A DNA stretch of 64,000 nucleotides from Rhizobium ecuadorense (GCF_001187535.1 NZ_LFIO01001164.1:62001-126000), one strand, 5' to 3'; shown: positions 44,340 through 53,041, counted from the first letter of the stretch. Notes: generated by a model not told the origin, from the letters alone. A program made the numbers and translations.

Positions 44340-45746
44340 TTAAAGTTCCGACTTGATATCGCCCATCCGGTTCCAGGCATCGAGGCCCGCGATCTTGTAG
44401 GCTTCGGCAAGCGTCGGATAGTTGAAGGTGTTTTCGACGAAATATTCGACCGTGCCTTTGAGATTGAGCACCGCCTGGCCGATATGCACCAGCTCGGTGG
44501 CGCCTTCGCCGACGATATGCACGCCGAGCAGGCGGCGCGTCTTCAGCGAGAAGATCAGCTTCAAAAGCCCGGTGTCGAGGCCCATGATATGACCGCGCGA
44601 GGTCTCGCGGAAGCGGGCGATGCCGCATTCATAGGGAATGCCGCGCTCCTTCATCTCTTCTTCGGTCAGGCCGCAGGTGGAAATCTCCGGCACGGCATAG
44701 ATCCCATAGGGGAAATATTTCGGCGGCTCCTTGGCGACCGCGCCGATCGCGACGCGGGCGGCGATGCGGCCCTGTTCCATCGAGGTCGAGGCAAGGCTCG
44801 GGAAGCCGACGACGTCGCCGGCGGCGTAGACGTTGGCAACCGATGTCTGGAACGTTTCCGGATTGACCTTGAGCCGGCCGCGGCTGTCGGCTTCGAGGCC
44901 GATGGCCGGCAGGTTCAGCGCGTCGGTCGCCCCCATGCGGCCGGCGGCGAACAGCACCATGTCGGTCGTCAAACGCCGTCCGCTGTCGAGCGTCAGCTCG
45001 ACCTTGCCGTCCTCAAGCGTCTCCACTTTGTCGGCCTTCTGGCCGAGCAGCAGCTTCATGTTGCGGTCGCGCAGCTGGTAGGTGAAGTCCTCGACGATTT
45101 CCTTGTCGATGAAATCCAGCATCGTCGCCTTCGGATCGATGACGGTGACGGCCGTGTCGAGCGCGCTGAAGATCGTCGCATATTCGATGCCGATGACGCC
45201 GGCGCCGATGACGACCATCGAGCGCGGCAGTTCCTGGATATCGAGCAACTCGTCGCTGTCGAGAACGGTCTTGCCGTCGAAGGGGATGTAATCCGGGCGG
45301 AACGGCTTCGTGCCGACGGCAAGCAGCACACTGGCGGCGGTGACCTGGGTGATCTCGCCGTCATCCTTGACCACCTGCAGCGTCGACGCATTGATGAAGC
45401 TCGCCTTGCCGCGAATATGCTGCACGCGGTTGCGGGCGAACTGGTGTTCCAGCACCTCGACCTCGTGGTTGAGCGTGATCAGCAGGCGGCGGCGCAGATC
45501 ATCCGCACTGATCTCTTCCTTGACGCGGTAAGACCGGCCGTAGAAGCCGCGTTCGCGCCAGCCGGAAAGGTTGAGCGCGGTCTCGCGCAGCGTCTTGGAG
45601 GGGATCGTGCCGGTATGCACGGAGACGCCGCCGACGCGTTTTCCCTGCTCGATGACAAGCACTTTCTTGCCGAGTTTCGCAGCCTGGATCGCGCCGCGGC
45701 GCCCTGCAGGACCGCTACCAACCACAACGAGATCGTACTGAAGCAT
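44340..45746 (-). CDS. sthA: soluble NAD(P) transhydrogenase SthA
   Basis: A 468-residue flavoprotein. FAD binding is by YDLVVVGSGPAGRRGAIQAA at the N-terminus, and NAD(P) binding by VVIGAGVIGIEYATIF. The region that carries the redox disulfide in dihydrolipoamide dehydrogenases reads VSVHTGTIPSKTLRE here, without cysteines, as expected for SthA. It balances NADPH and NADH. A GTG one codon upstream could also be the start. Confidence 0.93.
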   Translation of the reverse strand: MLQYDLVVVGSGPAGRRGAIQAAKLGKKVLVIEQGKRVGGVSVHTGTIPSKTLRETALNLSGWRERGFYGRSYRVKEEISADDLRRRLLITLNHEVEVLEHQFARNRVQHIRGKASFINASTLQVVKDDGEITQVTAASVLLAVGTKPFRPDYIPFDGKTVLDSDELLDIQELPRSMVVIGAGVIGIEYATIFSALDTAVTVIDPKATMLDFIDKEIVEDFTYQLRDRNMKLLLGQKADKVETLEDGKVELTLDSGRRLTTDMVLFAAGRMGATDALNLPAIGLEADSRGRLKVNPETFQTSVANVYAAGDVVGFPSLASTSMEQGRIAARVAIGAVAKEPPKYFPYGIYAVPEISTCGLTEEEMKERGIPYECGIARFRETSRGHIMGLDTGLLKLIFSLKTRRLLGVHIVGEGATELVHIGQAVLNLKGTVEYFVENTFNYPTLAEAYKIAGLDAWNRMGDIKSEL

Positions 45747-45858
45747 CACCTGGCCCCGGATTGAAAAGGAATCATTGCGCCGCGAAATGTCGCCCCTTTA
45801 TCGGTAACCGGTCAATGTTACAGATTGTTTTACGACCGCCGTTTCAGCCGGACCTGTA

Positions 45859-45985
45859 TCAGCGTCAGGCTCTTCAGGCCGACATCGCCGTTCTTGCCGA
45901 TGATGATGTGGTCATGGACGATGATAGCAAGTGCTTTCGCCGCGTCGATGATCACCATCGTCAAATCGATGTCAGCGCGCGACGG
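45859..45985 (-). pseudogene. tandem copy of the radC 3' end
   Basis: This stretch repeats the last 42 or so codons of radC, immediately after its stop codon and in another frame. It reads SRADIDLTMVIIDAAKALAI and then GKNGDVGLKSLTLI where RadC has SRADIDMTKVIIDAAKALDI and GKDGHVSLKGLKLI. The copy has no start codon of its own and ends QVRLKRRS. It is a degenerate gene fragment, not a functional gene. Confidence 0.8.
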
Positions 45986-45987
45986 CT

Positions 45988-46815
45988 TCAGATGAGCTTC
46001 AGCCCCTTCAGGCTGACATGCCCGTCCTTGCCGATGATGACGTGGTCGTGGACGGTGATGTCGAGCGCCTTGGCCGCGTCGATGATCACCTTGGTCATGT
46101 CGATGTCGGCGCGCGAGGGCGTCGGATCGCCGGAGGGGTGGTTGTGGACGAGGATCATCGCCGTTGCCGAAAGCTCGAGCGCGCGTTTGACCACTTCGCG
46201 CGGATAGACCGGCGTGTGGTCGACCGTGCCGCGGCCCTGCACCTCATCGGCGATCAGCACGTTGCGCTTGTCGAGGAAGAGGATGCGGAATTGCTCGCGG
46301 GTCTCGTGGGCCATGGCGGCATGGCAATACTGGATCACCGACGACCAGGAGGAGAGCACCTGCTTGTTCCTGAGCTCGCTCTTCAGGGTCCGCTGCGCCA
46401 CGGTCGAGATCAGCTTCAGGTCGAGCGCCACGGTCTCGCCGATACCCTTCACCTCCGTCAGCAGCGCCGCAGGCGCGCCGAAGACGCCGGAGAGCGAGCC
46501 GAACCGTTCGATCAGCGCCTTGGCGATCGGCTTGGTGTCGCGCCGCGGGATCAGGCGGAAAAGCAGGAGTTCGAGGATTTCGTAATCGGCAAGCGCGGTG
46601 TCGCCCTGCTCGCGGAAGCGGTCACGCAGCCGTTCGCGATGGCCGTGATAATGTTCCTGGCCGGCGAGCGAGGCGGGCAGGGCGGTCTTGGCATCCGGCA
46701 CGGACGGTTTTTGCGGGCGTCCGCCGAAGAACGAGCGTTCGTCTGCGGCAACAGGCTCTTCAATCGCAAAAGGCAGCTCGTCGTCGGAAGATGTCGCAAC
46801 AGGCCCCTTCGCCAT
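45988..46815 (-). CDS. radC: RadC/JAB-domain protein
   Basis: A 275-residue protein with an N-terminal HhH-like region (YEILELLLFRLIPRRDTKPI, then LTEVKGIGETVAL) and the JAMM metallo-domain with HNHPSGDPTPSRAD. RadC was named for DNA repair, but its function is unclear. ATG 46815 lies 8 bases after the map stop. A partial repeat of its 3' end follows. Confidence 0.9.
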   Translation of the reverse strand: MAKGPVATSSDDELPFAIEEPVAADERSFFGGRPQKPSVPDAKTALPASLAGQEHYHGHRERLRDRFREQGDTALADYEILELLLFRLIPRRDTKPIAKALIERFGSLSGVFGAPAALLTEVKGIGETVALDLKLISTVAQRTLKSELRNKQVLSSWSSVIQYCHAAMAHETREQFRILFLDKRNVLIADEVQGRGTVDHTPVYPREVVKRALELSATAMILVHNHPSGDPTPSRADIDMTKVIIDAAKALDITVHDHVIIGKDGHVSLKGLKLI

Positions 46816-46822
46816 CGCATCG

Positions 46823-47659
46823 TCACCCGGCAAACGACGGCAGGCCGGGGCGGTCGAGCCCGCCTGGCGACAGGGTGAAGATCTCGCAGCCCTCGGAGGT
46901 GACGCCGACGGTGTGTTCGTACTGCGCCGAAAGCGACCGGTCACGGGTGACCGCCGTCCAGCCGTCGGCCAGCACCTTCACATGCGGCCGGCCGAGATTG
47001 ATCATCGGCTCGACGGTGAAGATCATGCCTTCGCGCAGCTCCGGCCCCTCATTGGCGCGGCCGTAATGCAGGATATTCGGCGAATCGTGGAACAGCCGGC
47101 CGACGCCGTGGCCGCAGAAATCGCGCACCACCGAGCAGCGCTCGGCCTCCGCATAGGTCTGGATCGCCTCGCCGATCGCGCCGGTGCGGGCGCCCGGCCG
47201 GACGGCGGAAATGCCGCGCATCAGCGATTCATAGGTAACCTCGAGCAGCCGCTCGGCGGCGCGCTTGATCGTGCCCACAGGATACATCCGGCTGGAATCG
47301 CCGTGCCAGCCGTCGAGCACGAAGGTGACGTCGATATTGACGATATCGCCTTCGCGCAGTGGCTTGTCGTTCGGAATGCCGTGGCAGACGACGTGGTTGA
47401 TCGAGGTGCAGGTCGATTTGGTGTAGCCGCGATAGTTCAGCGTTGCCGGGTGGGCGCCGTGATCCATGCCGAAATCGAAGACGAACCGGTCAATGTCGTC
47501 GGTCACCAGCCCCGGCTTGACGATGTCGGCCAGCGCATCGAGGCAGCGCGCCGTCAGCTGGCATGCCCTGCGCATGCCCTCGAATGCTTGCGCGTCGTAA
47601 AGCCGGATGGCGCCCGTATTCTTCGAGGGCGCGGAAGAGGCTTCGATATAGTTCACCAT
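46823..47659 (-). CDS. map: type I methionine aminopeptidase
   Basis: A 278-residue metalloprotease that removes N-terminal Met. The metal ligands are Asp in VNIDVTF and in WHGDSSRMY, His in FCGHGVGRLFHDSP, Glu in FTVEPMINLG and Glu in QYEHTVGVT. It precedes radC by 8 bases and may be co-transcribed with it. Confidence 0.95.
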   Translation of the reverse strand: MVNYIEASSAPSKNTGAIRLYDAQAFEGMRRACQLTARCLDALADIVKPGLVTDDIDRFVFDFGMDHGAHPATLNYRGYTKSTCTSINHVVCHGIPNDKPLREGDIVNIDVTFVLDGWHGDSSRMYPVGTIKRAAERLLEVTYESLMRGISAVRPGARTGAIGEAIQTYAEAERCSVVRDFCGHGVGRLFHDSPNILHYGRANEGPELREGMIFTVEPMINLGRPHVKVLADGWTAVTRDRSLSAQYEHTVGVTSEGCEIFTLSPGGLDRPGLPSFAG

Positions 47660-47824
47660 TGCAGGGCCTTAGCGGAGAATATTAGAATTGTTCATAATGC
47701 AGCTATGCCGGGTTCGTCCATCGCGATCAACCGTCGGGGCGAGATTTCTGAAAGGATTCGGCCCGACTTCCGCACGCCGGTTGATGCCGAGTTCGATGGT
47801 CGCGGATGAATATCGGCAATCTTC
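47660..47824. other. spacer between map and the remnant toxin module
   Basis: No gene with coding character is seen. Minus-strand reading frames continue from the toxin remnant but resemble nothing I know. It probably carries the promoter for map on the minus strand. Confidence 0.4.
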
Positions 47825-47856
47825 TCAAGGTGATAGGTTGATAGAATGAAGCCTAC
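47810..47856 (+). repeat. imperfect direct repeat, left copy
   Basis: About 40 of 47 bases match 48302-48348, the region holding the ribosome site and first codons of the TetR gene. The left copy has an ATGAAGCCTACC start that runs into TGA after a few codons. The P-loop toxin remnant on the other strand loses its family sequence at this boundary. Confidence 0.6.
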
Positions 47857-47920
47857 CGAAGGCGGATGATTTGCCGGAGCCGTTCGGCCCACCAAGGATG
47901 GTGCACGTCAATTCCGGCAT
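47825..47920 (-). pseudogene. truncated zeta-toxin-like P-loop ATPase
   Basis: A 31-residue reading MPELTCTILGGPNGSGKSSA followed by FGRLHSINLSP. The P-loop GGPNGSGKSS and its position at the N-terminus are typical for zeta-type toxin kinases, which normally have about 200 residues. The frame breaks where the direct repeat begins. It starts 10 bases after an antitoxin-like gene. Only the N-terminus remains, so it should be inactive. Confidence 0.55.
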
Positions 47921-47930
47921 GAAGCGATTG

Positions 47931-48107
47931 CTACCTTACCGTAGCAGGAGCGCGATCCTGGATATGCTCACGTCTCGCCCGATCCTTGGCTTCGTTCTGC
48001 CGATCCTTGGCAGAGATCGTCAGACCCATGCGACGGCTTTCGGCCAACGCTTCCCGGCCGATTTGCTTGAGCGCTTCCTTGTTTTCCCGATACTTCCGCA
48101 ACAGCAT
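47931..48107 (-). CDS. small basic protein, possible partner of the toxin remnant
   Basis: A 58-residue helical protein: MLLRKYRENKEALKQIGREA, then LAESRRMGLTISAKDRQNEA, with a basic tail. ATG 48107 is preferred because AGGAG lies 8 bases upstream; the frame is open further. Its position directly before the P-loop remnant is that of an antitoxin in a two-gene module. I do not recognise the family with certainty. Confidence 0.5.
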   Translation of the reverse strand: MLLRKYRENKEALKQIGREALAESRRMGLTISAKDRQNEAKDRARREHIQDRAPATVR

Positions 48108-48301
48108 CTGCAATCTCCTATTCGCTACCAACATAATGCGACAGGCCGTCGGCTGCAAATTTCTCTTGTTCCAGGTTCCGCCCGCAAACAACACCGGTTG
48201 CAACAGGTCGCGGGAGACGGCTTTTAAGCCCTTTCGCCGGGTAACCCAACCACGGATCGCCTGCCGGTCCTCAGTCGCTGTCAAATCATCGGCCAGGACG
48301 C

Positions 48302-48348
48302 AATATCCACAATCTTCTCAAGAGGATAGGATTGATTGCATGAAACCT
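48302..48348 (+). repeat. imperfect direct repeat, right copy
   Basis: AATATC, CAATCTTCTCAAG and GATAGG elements line up with 47810-47856 in the same order. This copy carries the working ribosome site (AGAGGATAGG) and start codon of the TetR gene. Confidence 0.6.
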
Positions 48349-49050
48349 CCCCGCTACTCACCGATTGGTGACAGCGGGGAAGGGTCGTTCGTGCTTGATG
48401 AAGCGGTGAAACTTGAAAATTTGCCTGAGGCCGGCGGCGAGCCGGAGCGGCGCGTCCGGGATCGCGGCGCCACGGAGCGCGCCATCCTGGTTGCCGCCAA
48501 GGGCCTGCTGGCCGAGGAGGGCTTCCAGAATTTCGGTATCAATGCGGTCGCCCGCCGCGCCGGTTGCGACAAGCAGCTGATATATCGTTATTACGGTGGT
48601 CTCGACGGGCTGGTCGAGGCGATCGGCGCCGATCTCGGCACATGGGTGAGGGATCGCATCCCGGAAGATGCCGGCGGCATGTTCCTGCTCACCTATGGCG
48701 ACCTGATGGAGCGGTTGGCGCTTCTCCTGCTCGACGCCCTGAGGAACGATCCGCTGATGCGCCGCATCCTCGCCTGGGAGATATCTGAGAACACCGAGCA
48801 GGTGAGGCGGCTTTCCGAGGCGCGTTCGAAGGCGCTCGCTCTGTGGCTGGAGCGCATGCGCGGCTCGCTGGCACCGCCGAAGGGCGTGGATGCGGTGGCC
48901 GTCAATGCCGTCATCATCGCGGCGATCCAGCACCTCGTGCTTGCCGCCGCAAGCGGCGGACAATGCGCCGGTCTGTCGCTGAAGACGCCGAAGGACTGGG
49001 AGAAGGCGGCGACGGCGCTGAAGCGCATCGTGCGCGGCATCTACGGCTGA
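48340..49050 (+). CDS. TetR-family transcriptional regulator
   Basis: A 236-residue protein. After a 45-residue acidic leader, the TetR helix-turn-helix appears at about residues 47-92 (TERAILVAAKGLLAEEGFQN, FGINAVARRAGCDKQLIYRY). The C-terminal helical ligand domain is generic. The target and ligand are not known. ATG 48340 follows AGAGGATAGG; the upstream reading contains no family sequence. Confidence 0.8.
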   Translation: MKPPRYSPIGDSGEGSFVLDEAVKLENLPEAGGEPERRVRDRGATERAILVAAKGLLAEEGFQNFGINAVARRAGCDKQLIYRYYGGLDGLVEAIGADLGTWVRDRIPEDAGGMFLLTYGDLMERLALLLLDALRNDPLMRRILAWEISENTEQVRRLSEARSKALALWLERMRGSLAPPKGVDAVAVNAVIIAAIQHLVLAAASGGQCAGLSLKTPKDWEKAATALKRIVRGIYG

Positions 49051-49182
49051 TACCTGCCTTATCCACAGGGGGCGGCTACGGCGTTAACCTTAATGAATGG
49101 TTTACGTTGCCTGGCCTCGGCTAACCCGACAGTGTGGGGGAGAGCAGAGATGGAATGAGTGAGAGCCCCCGAGTTGACGTCC

Positions 49183-49356
49183 ATGGGAACCAGGATCGCC
49201 AAAGCCGCCTTTCTTTTGACGGCGATGATGTTCTTCGCAGTCCTGGCGCTGGATATCGCAATTCCGACGCTGGTGCTGTGCATCATGGCATTGTCGACCT
49301 GGTTGGTTTCCCTCGATCTGCCCGTCGCGCGCAAGCATGGAGGTGAGGCCGCATGA
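49183..49356 (+). CDS. small two-helix membrane protein
   Basis: A 57-residue protein with two hydrophobic segments (AAFLLTAMMFFAVLALDIAI and LVLCIMALSTWLVSL). It overlaps the next gene by 4 bases (ATGA), a sign of coupling. A GTG at 49159 would add 8 residues. No family is recognised. Confidence 0.6.
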   Translation: MGTRIAKAAFLLTAMMFFAVLALDIAIPTLVLCIMALSTWLVSLDLPVARKHGGEAA

Positions 49357-49682
49357 AGTGGTTTCTGATCTTCTGGGCCGGCCCCATCGTCTTTCTGGGC
49401 GGATGGTATTGGCTCTCTTATTACGACATGAACTTCGGCATCTTCATGCTGACGCGGCAGGTGCATGACCTGACGTTCCAGCTGTATGGCGAGGCGCTCG
49501 GCATCCCGCCGGAGAGCATCCCGCCGCTCGTTGCCCGCACGATCGCCGTCGACAGTCTCGTCGTCTTCGCCATCCTCGGCTTTCGGAAACGCAAGTCGAT
49601 CATCGCCTGGTGGAAGGCGCGTCAGCTGAATTCGTCTCCATCGGATCTCGCCAGCAAGGAAAGCCTGTCGAGCGCGCCCTGA
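49353..49682 (+). CDS. small membrane protein coupled to the preceding gene
   Basis: A 109-residue protein with two membrane segments (FLIFWAGPIVFLGGWYWLSY at the N-terminus and VDSLVVFAILGFRKRK near residue 75). The family is restricted to rhizobia as far as I can tell. Its last 61 bases overlap the 3' end of ruvX on the other strand. Confidence 0.65.
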   Translation: MKWFLIFWAGPIVFLGGWYWLSYYDMNFGIFMLTRQVHDLTFQLYGEALGIPPESIPPLVARTIAVDSLVVFAILGFRKRKSIIAWWKARQLNSSPSDLASKESLSSAP

Positions 49683-50113
49683 AGGATGAAGCTTGCGGCG
49701 GCCGAATCGATCCGTTCGGCCCGCTTGGCGCGCGAGACGTCCATTTCAAGCAGCGTCCGTTCGGCGGCGACCGTCGATAACCGCTCGTCCCAATAGACAA
49801 AGGGCAGCGCCGTCTTCTGCTCCATATTGCGCACGAAGGCGCGCGTCGCCTGCACCCGCGGGCCTGCCGATCCGTCCATATTCATCGGCAGGCCGATGAC
49901 GAAGCCCGCGACCTTTTCCGATTGTGCGAAATCCAGCAGCGCCTGCGCATCGATGGTGAATTTGACGCGCCGGATCACCGGGCGGGGCGTGGCGAAACGC
50001 CGCCCGAGATCGGACATCGAAAGCCCGATCGTCTTGGTGCCGAGATCGAGGCCGGCAATTGCCTGCCGCGGGGCAAGCGTCTCGGCCATTTCCTCGATCG
50101 TCAGCACCGTCAT
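49622..50113 (-). CDS. ruvX: Holliday junction resolvase-like RuvX/YqgF
   Basis: A 163-residue RNase H-fold nuclease. Conserved blocks are AIAGLDLGTKTIGLSMSD, GFVIGLPMNMDGS, VYWDERLSTVAAER and RIDSAAASFILQ. Family members cut Holliday-type structures or process 16S rRNA ends. It converges with, and overlaps, the gene at 49353. ATG 50113 is used. Confidence 0.92.
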   Translation of the reverse strand: MTVLTIEEMAETLAPRQAIAGLDLGTKTIGLSMSDLGRRFATPRPVIRRVKFTIDAQALLDFAQSEKVAGFVIGLPMNMDGSAGPRVQATRAFVRNMEQKTALPFVYWDERLSTVAAERTLLEMDVSRAKRAERIDSAAASFILQGALDRLSLLARSDGDEFS

Positions 50114-50186
50114 CGCCAATTCATCCCGTCAAAAGAAATTGAAGTCGCCGCCGCTTTTCTTTGCTGCTGCATGAGATATGTCCATA

Positions 50187-50234
50187 GAGCATGATGCCGA
50201 AAAGTGTGAGCGGTTTTCGGACGACATCATGCTC
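50187..50234. repeat. palindromic intergenic element
   Basis: GAGCATGATG and CATCATGCTC form a 10-base outer stem, CCGAAAA and TTTTCGG a 7-base inner stem. This palindrome type recurs in Rhizobium intergenic regions. It lies between divergent ruvX and the UPF0173 gene. Confidence 0.65.
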
Positions 50235-50261
50235 CAATTCTTTGATTGAGATGCGGATTCA

Positions 50262-50288
50262 GATTTTAGGCAGATCCAGCCTAAAATC
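50262..50288. promoter_or_regulatory. perfect inverted repeat upstream of the UPF0173 gene
   Basis: GATTTTAGGC and GCCTAAAATC form a perfect 10-base inverted repeat with a 7-base spacer, ending 52 bases before ATG 50341. It could be part of the repeat element or an operator; a T-tract is lacking. Confidence 0.4.
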
Positions 50289-50340
50289 ATCCGGATCTCC
50301 CCAAACCGTTTTTTGCATCACGTAATAAAGGAGAGATTTC

Positions 50341-51045
50341 ATGAAGATCACCTGGCTTGGCCATTCCGCCTTCCGCATCGAGACCGGAAAGGCGACGATC
50401 CTACTCGATCCCTTCCTCAGCCATAACGCCTCCTTTTCCGGCCAGGATATCAAGGATGTCTCGTCAGGCGTCACTCATATCCTGCTGACGCATGGCCATG
50501 GCGACCATGTCGGCGATACGGTGGCGCTTGCCAAGGAAACTGGCGCCGTCGTTCTCGCCAATGCCGATCTCGCCGCCTGGCTCGGCTCCAAGGGCGTCGA
50601 CAAGATCGAGATGGGCAATACCGGCGGCACGATCGCGCTCGGCAGCTTCTCCGCGACCTTCACCAACGCGCTGCACTCGTCTGCCCAGATTACCGAGGAC
50701 GGCGTTTCGCATGCGCTCGGCAATGCCAACGGGCTGATGCTGCACTTCGATGACGAAGCCTCGGTCCTCGCCATGGGTGACACCGACATCTTCGCCGACA
50801 TGGCCCTGATCAACGAATTGCACCAGCCCGATATCGGCCTGGTGCCGATCGGCGACCGCTTCACCATGGGCGGCGCCGTGGCCGCACTCGCTTGCCGGCG
50901 CTATTTCAACTTCAAGACGGCGATTCCCTGTCACTTCGGCACCTTCCCGATCATCGAGCAGACGGCCGATAAATTCGTTGCCGGCATGGAGGGATCGAAG
51001 ACGGATGTGAAGGCGCTGAAGCCCGCCGAGAGCCTGTCGATCTGA
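50341..51045 (+). CDS. UPF0173 metal-dependent hydrolase
   Basis: A 234-residue metallo-beta-lactamase-fold protein. The signature HGHGDHVGDTVALA supplies metal ligands, with further ligands in ILLTHGHG and ALACRRYFNFKTAIPCHFGTFP. The N-terminus MKITWLGHSAFRIETGKATI is characteristic of UPF0173. The substrate is unknown. GGAGAG precedes the start. gatC follows after 69 bases. Confidence 0.88.
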   Translation: MKITWLGHSAFRIETGKATILLDPFLSHNASFSGQDIKDVSSGVTHILLTHGHGDHVGDTVALAKETGAVVLANADLAAWLGSKGVDKIEMGNTGGTIALGSFSATFTNALHSSAQITEDGVSHALGNANGLMLHFDDEASVLAMGDTDIFADMALINELHQPDIGLVPIGDRFTMGGAVAALACRRYFNFKTAIPCHFGTFPIIEQTADKFVAGMEGSKTDVKALKPAESLSI

Positions 51046-51114
51046 CGAAATCCCGTTGCACCGGGCGGACATGGCCTTTATAGCGGGTAGGAAAAATCCC
51101 ATCCGGAGAATGCC

Positions 51115-51402
51115 ATGTCCGTCGACCTTGCCACCGTGAAGCGCGTTGCCCACCTTGCCCGTATTGCCGTCTCCGAGGACGAGGCAAATCGCATGGTCGG
51201 CGAGCTGAACGGCATCCTGGGCTTCGTCGAGCAGCTCTCCGAAGTCAATGTCGATGGCGTCGAAGCGATGACATCGGTCACCCCGATGGCGATGAAGAAG
51301 CGGACGGATGCGGTGACCGACGGCAGCAAGGCCGCCGATATCGTCGCTAATGCGCCCGTCACCGACCACAATTTCTTCCTGGTGCCGAAAGTCGTCGAAT
51401 AA
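51115..51402 (+). CDS. gatC: Asp/Glu-tRNA amidotransferase subunit C
   Basis: A 95-residue subunit with VKRVAHLARIAVSEDEANRM and FVEQLSEVNVDGVEAMTSV, the usual GatC signatures. It stabilises the GatAB amidotransferase, which converts misacylated Glu-tRNA-Gln and Asp-tRNA-Asn. gatA starts 57 bases downstream. Confidence 0.95.
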   Translation: MSVDLATVKRVAHLARIAVSEDEANRMVGELNGILGFVEQLSEVNVDGVEAMTSVTPMAMKKRTDAVTDGSKAADIVANAPVTDHNFFLVPKVVE

Positions 51403-51459
51403 GGCTTCAAGCCTCTTTCCGACCCCTGTTGCCATTTTCAGATCTGAAGCGAAAACATC

Positions 51460-52941
51460 ATGAGCGAACTCACCAGCCTGACCATTGCCGAAGCCCGCCT
51501 TAAGCTGCGCGCCAAGGAAATCACCGCACTCGAACTGACCGAGGCCTATATCTCGGCGATCGATGCGGCCAACGGTCATCTGAACGCCTATATCAAGGTG
51601 ACGCCGGATCTCGCCCGGCTGATGGCGAAGAACTCCGACGAGCGCATCGCTGCCGGCAAGGCGGGCGAACTCGAAGGCATTCCGCTCGGCATCAAGGATC
51701 TCTTTGCCACGGTCGGCGTCCACACCCAGGCCTGCAGCCATATTCTCGATGGTTTCGAGCCGCGCTATGAATCGACCGTCACGCAGAACCTCTGGGATGA
51801 TGGCGCCGTCATGCTCGGCAAGCTGAATATGGATGAGTTCGCCATGGGCTCCTCCAACGAGACCTCGCATTATGGCGCGGTGATCAATCCCTGGCGTGCC
51901 GCGGGCTCCAACCAGCAGCTCGTTCCCGGCGGCTCTTCCGGCGGCTCGGCCGCGGCCGTCGCCGCCCATCTTTGCGCCGGCGCCACCGCAACCGATACCG
52001 GCGGCTCGATCCGCCAGCCGGCCGCCTTCACCGGCACTGTTGGCATCAAGCCGACCTACGGCCGCTGCTCGCGCTGGGGCACCGTCGCCTTCGCCTCCTC
52101 GCTCGACCAGGCAGGCCCGATCGCCCGCGACGTGCGCGATGCCGCGATCCTCTTGAAGTCGATGGCCAGTGTCGACGCCAAGGACACGACATCGGTCGAT
52201 CTGCCGGTGCCGGATTACGAGGCAGCCCTCGGCCAGTCGCTGAAGGGCATGAGGATCGGCATTCCCAACGAATATCGTGTCGACGGCATGCCTGAAGAGA
52301 TCGAGACCCTCTGGCGCCAGGGCATTGCCTGGCTGAAGGATGCCGGCGCCGAAATCGTCGACATCTCTCTGCCGCACACCAAATACGCGCTTCCGGCTTA
52401 TTACATCGTCGCCCCCGCCGAGGCATCCTCGAATTTGGCGCGTTACGACGGCGTGCGTTACGGCCTGCGCGTCGACGGCAAGGATATCGTCGACATGTAC
52501 GAGAAGACGCGCGCCGCCGGCTTCGGCAAGGAAGTCAAGCGCCGCATCATGATCGGCACCTATGTGCTGTCGGCCGGTTATTACGATGCCTATTACATCC
52601 GTGCCCAGAAGGTCCGCACGCTGATCAAGCGCGATTTCGAACTCGCCTTCGACGCCGGCGTCGACGCCATCCTGACGCCGGCCACCCCGTCGTCCGCCTT
52701 CGGCGTCGCCGATGAGAACCTCGCTTCCGACCCGGTGAAGATGTACCTGAACGATATCTTCACGGTCACGGTCAACATGGCCGGCCTGCCGGGCATCGCC
52801 GTGCCCGCCGGTCTCGACCAGAAGGGTCTGCCGCTCGGCCTGCAGCTGATCGGCAAGCCCTTCGATGAGGAAACCCTCTTCAAGACAGCTCATGTCATCG
52901 AGCAGGCGGCCGGCCGGTTTACGCCGGCCAAGTGGTGGTAA
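51460..52941 (+). CDS. gatA: Asp/Glu-tRNA amidotransferase subunit A
   Basis: A 493-residue amidase. The Ser-cisSer-Lys triad is visible in GIPLGIKDLFA (Lys), LVPGGSSGGSAAAVA and TDTGGSIRQPAAFTG. It releases ammonia from glutamine for transamidation. gatB does not follow directly; a 1956-base insert with other genes separates them. Confidence 0.96.
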   Translation: MSELTSLTIAEARLKLRAKEITALELTEAYISAIDAANGHLNAYIKVTPDLARLMAKNSDERIAAGKAGELEGIPLGIKDLFATVGVHTQACSHILDGFEPRYESTVTQNLWDDGAVMLGKLNMDEFAMGSSNETSHYGAVINPWRAAGSNQQLVPGGSSGGSAAAVAAHLCAGATATDTGGSIRQPAAFTGTVGIKPTYGRCSRWGTVAFASSLDQAGPIARDVRDAAILLKSMASVDAKDTTSVDLPVPDYEAALGQSLKGMRIGIPNEYRVDGMPEEIETLWRQGIAWLKDAGAEIVDISLPHTKYALPAYYIVAPAEASSNLARYDGVRYGLRVDGKDIVDMYEKTRAAGFGKEVKRRIMIGTYVLSAGYYDAYYIRAQKVRTLIKRDFELAFDAGVDAILTPATPSSAFGVADENLASDPVKMYLNDIFTVTVNMAGLPGIAVPAGLDQKGLPLGLQLIGKPFDEETLFKTAHVIEQAAGRFTPAKWW

Positions 52942-53041
52942 CAGGCCTCACGATCCGGCTCTTCCAGAGCATGCCGTCGAATGCGAAAAGGTGCATCTTT
53001 AAAGCGGTTGGCTGATCGATAACGGGAATCAGGAGGAGCTT

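Noticed and set aside
50464..52893. 809-codon open frame antisense to gatC-gatA
   Set aside because: It spans two well-supported genes on the other strand and reflects GC-rich codon use only.
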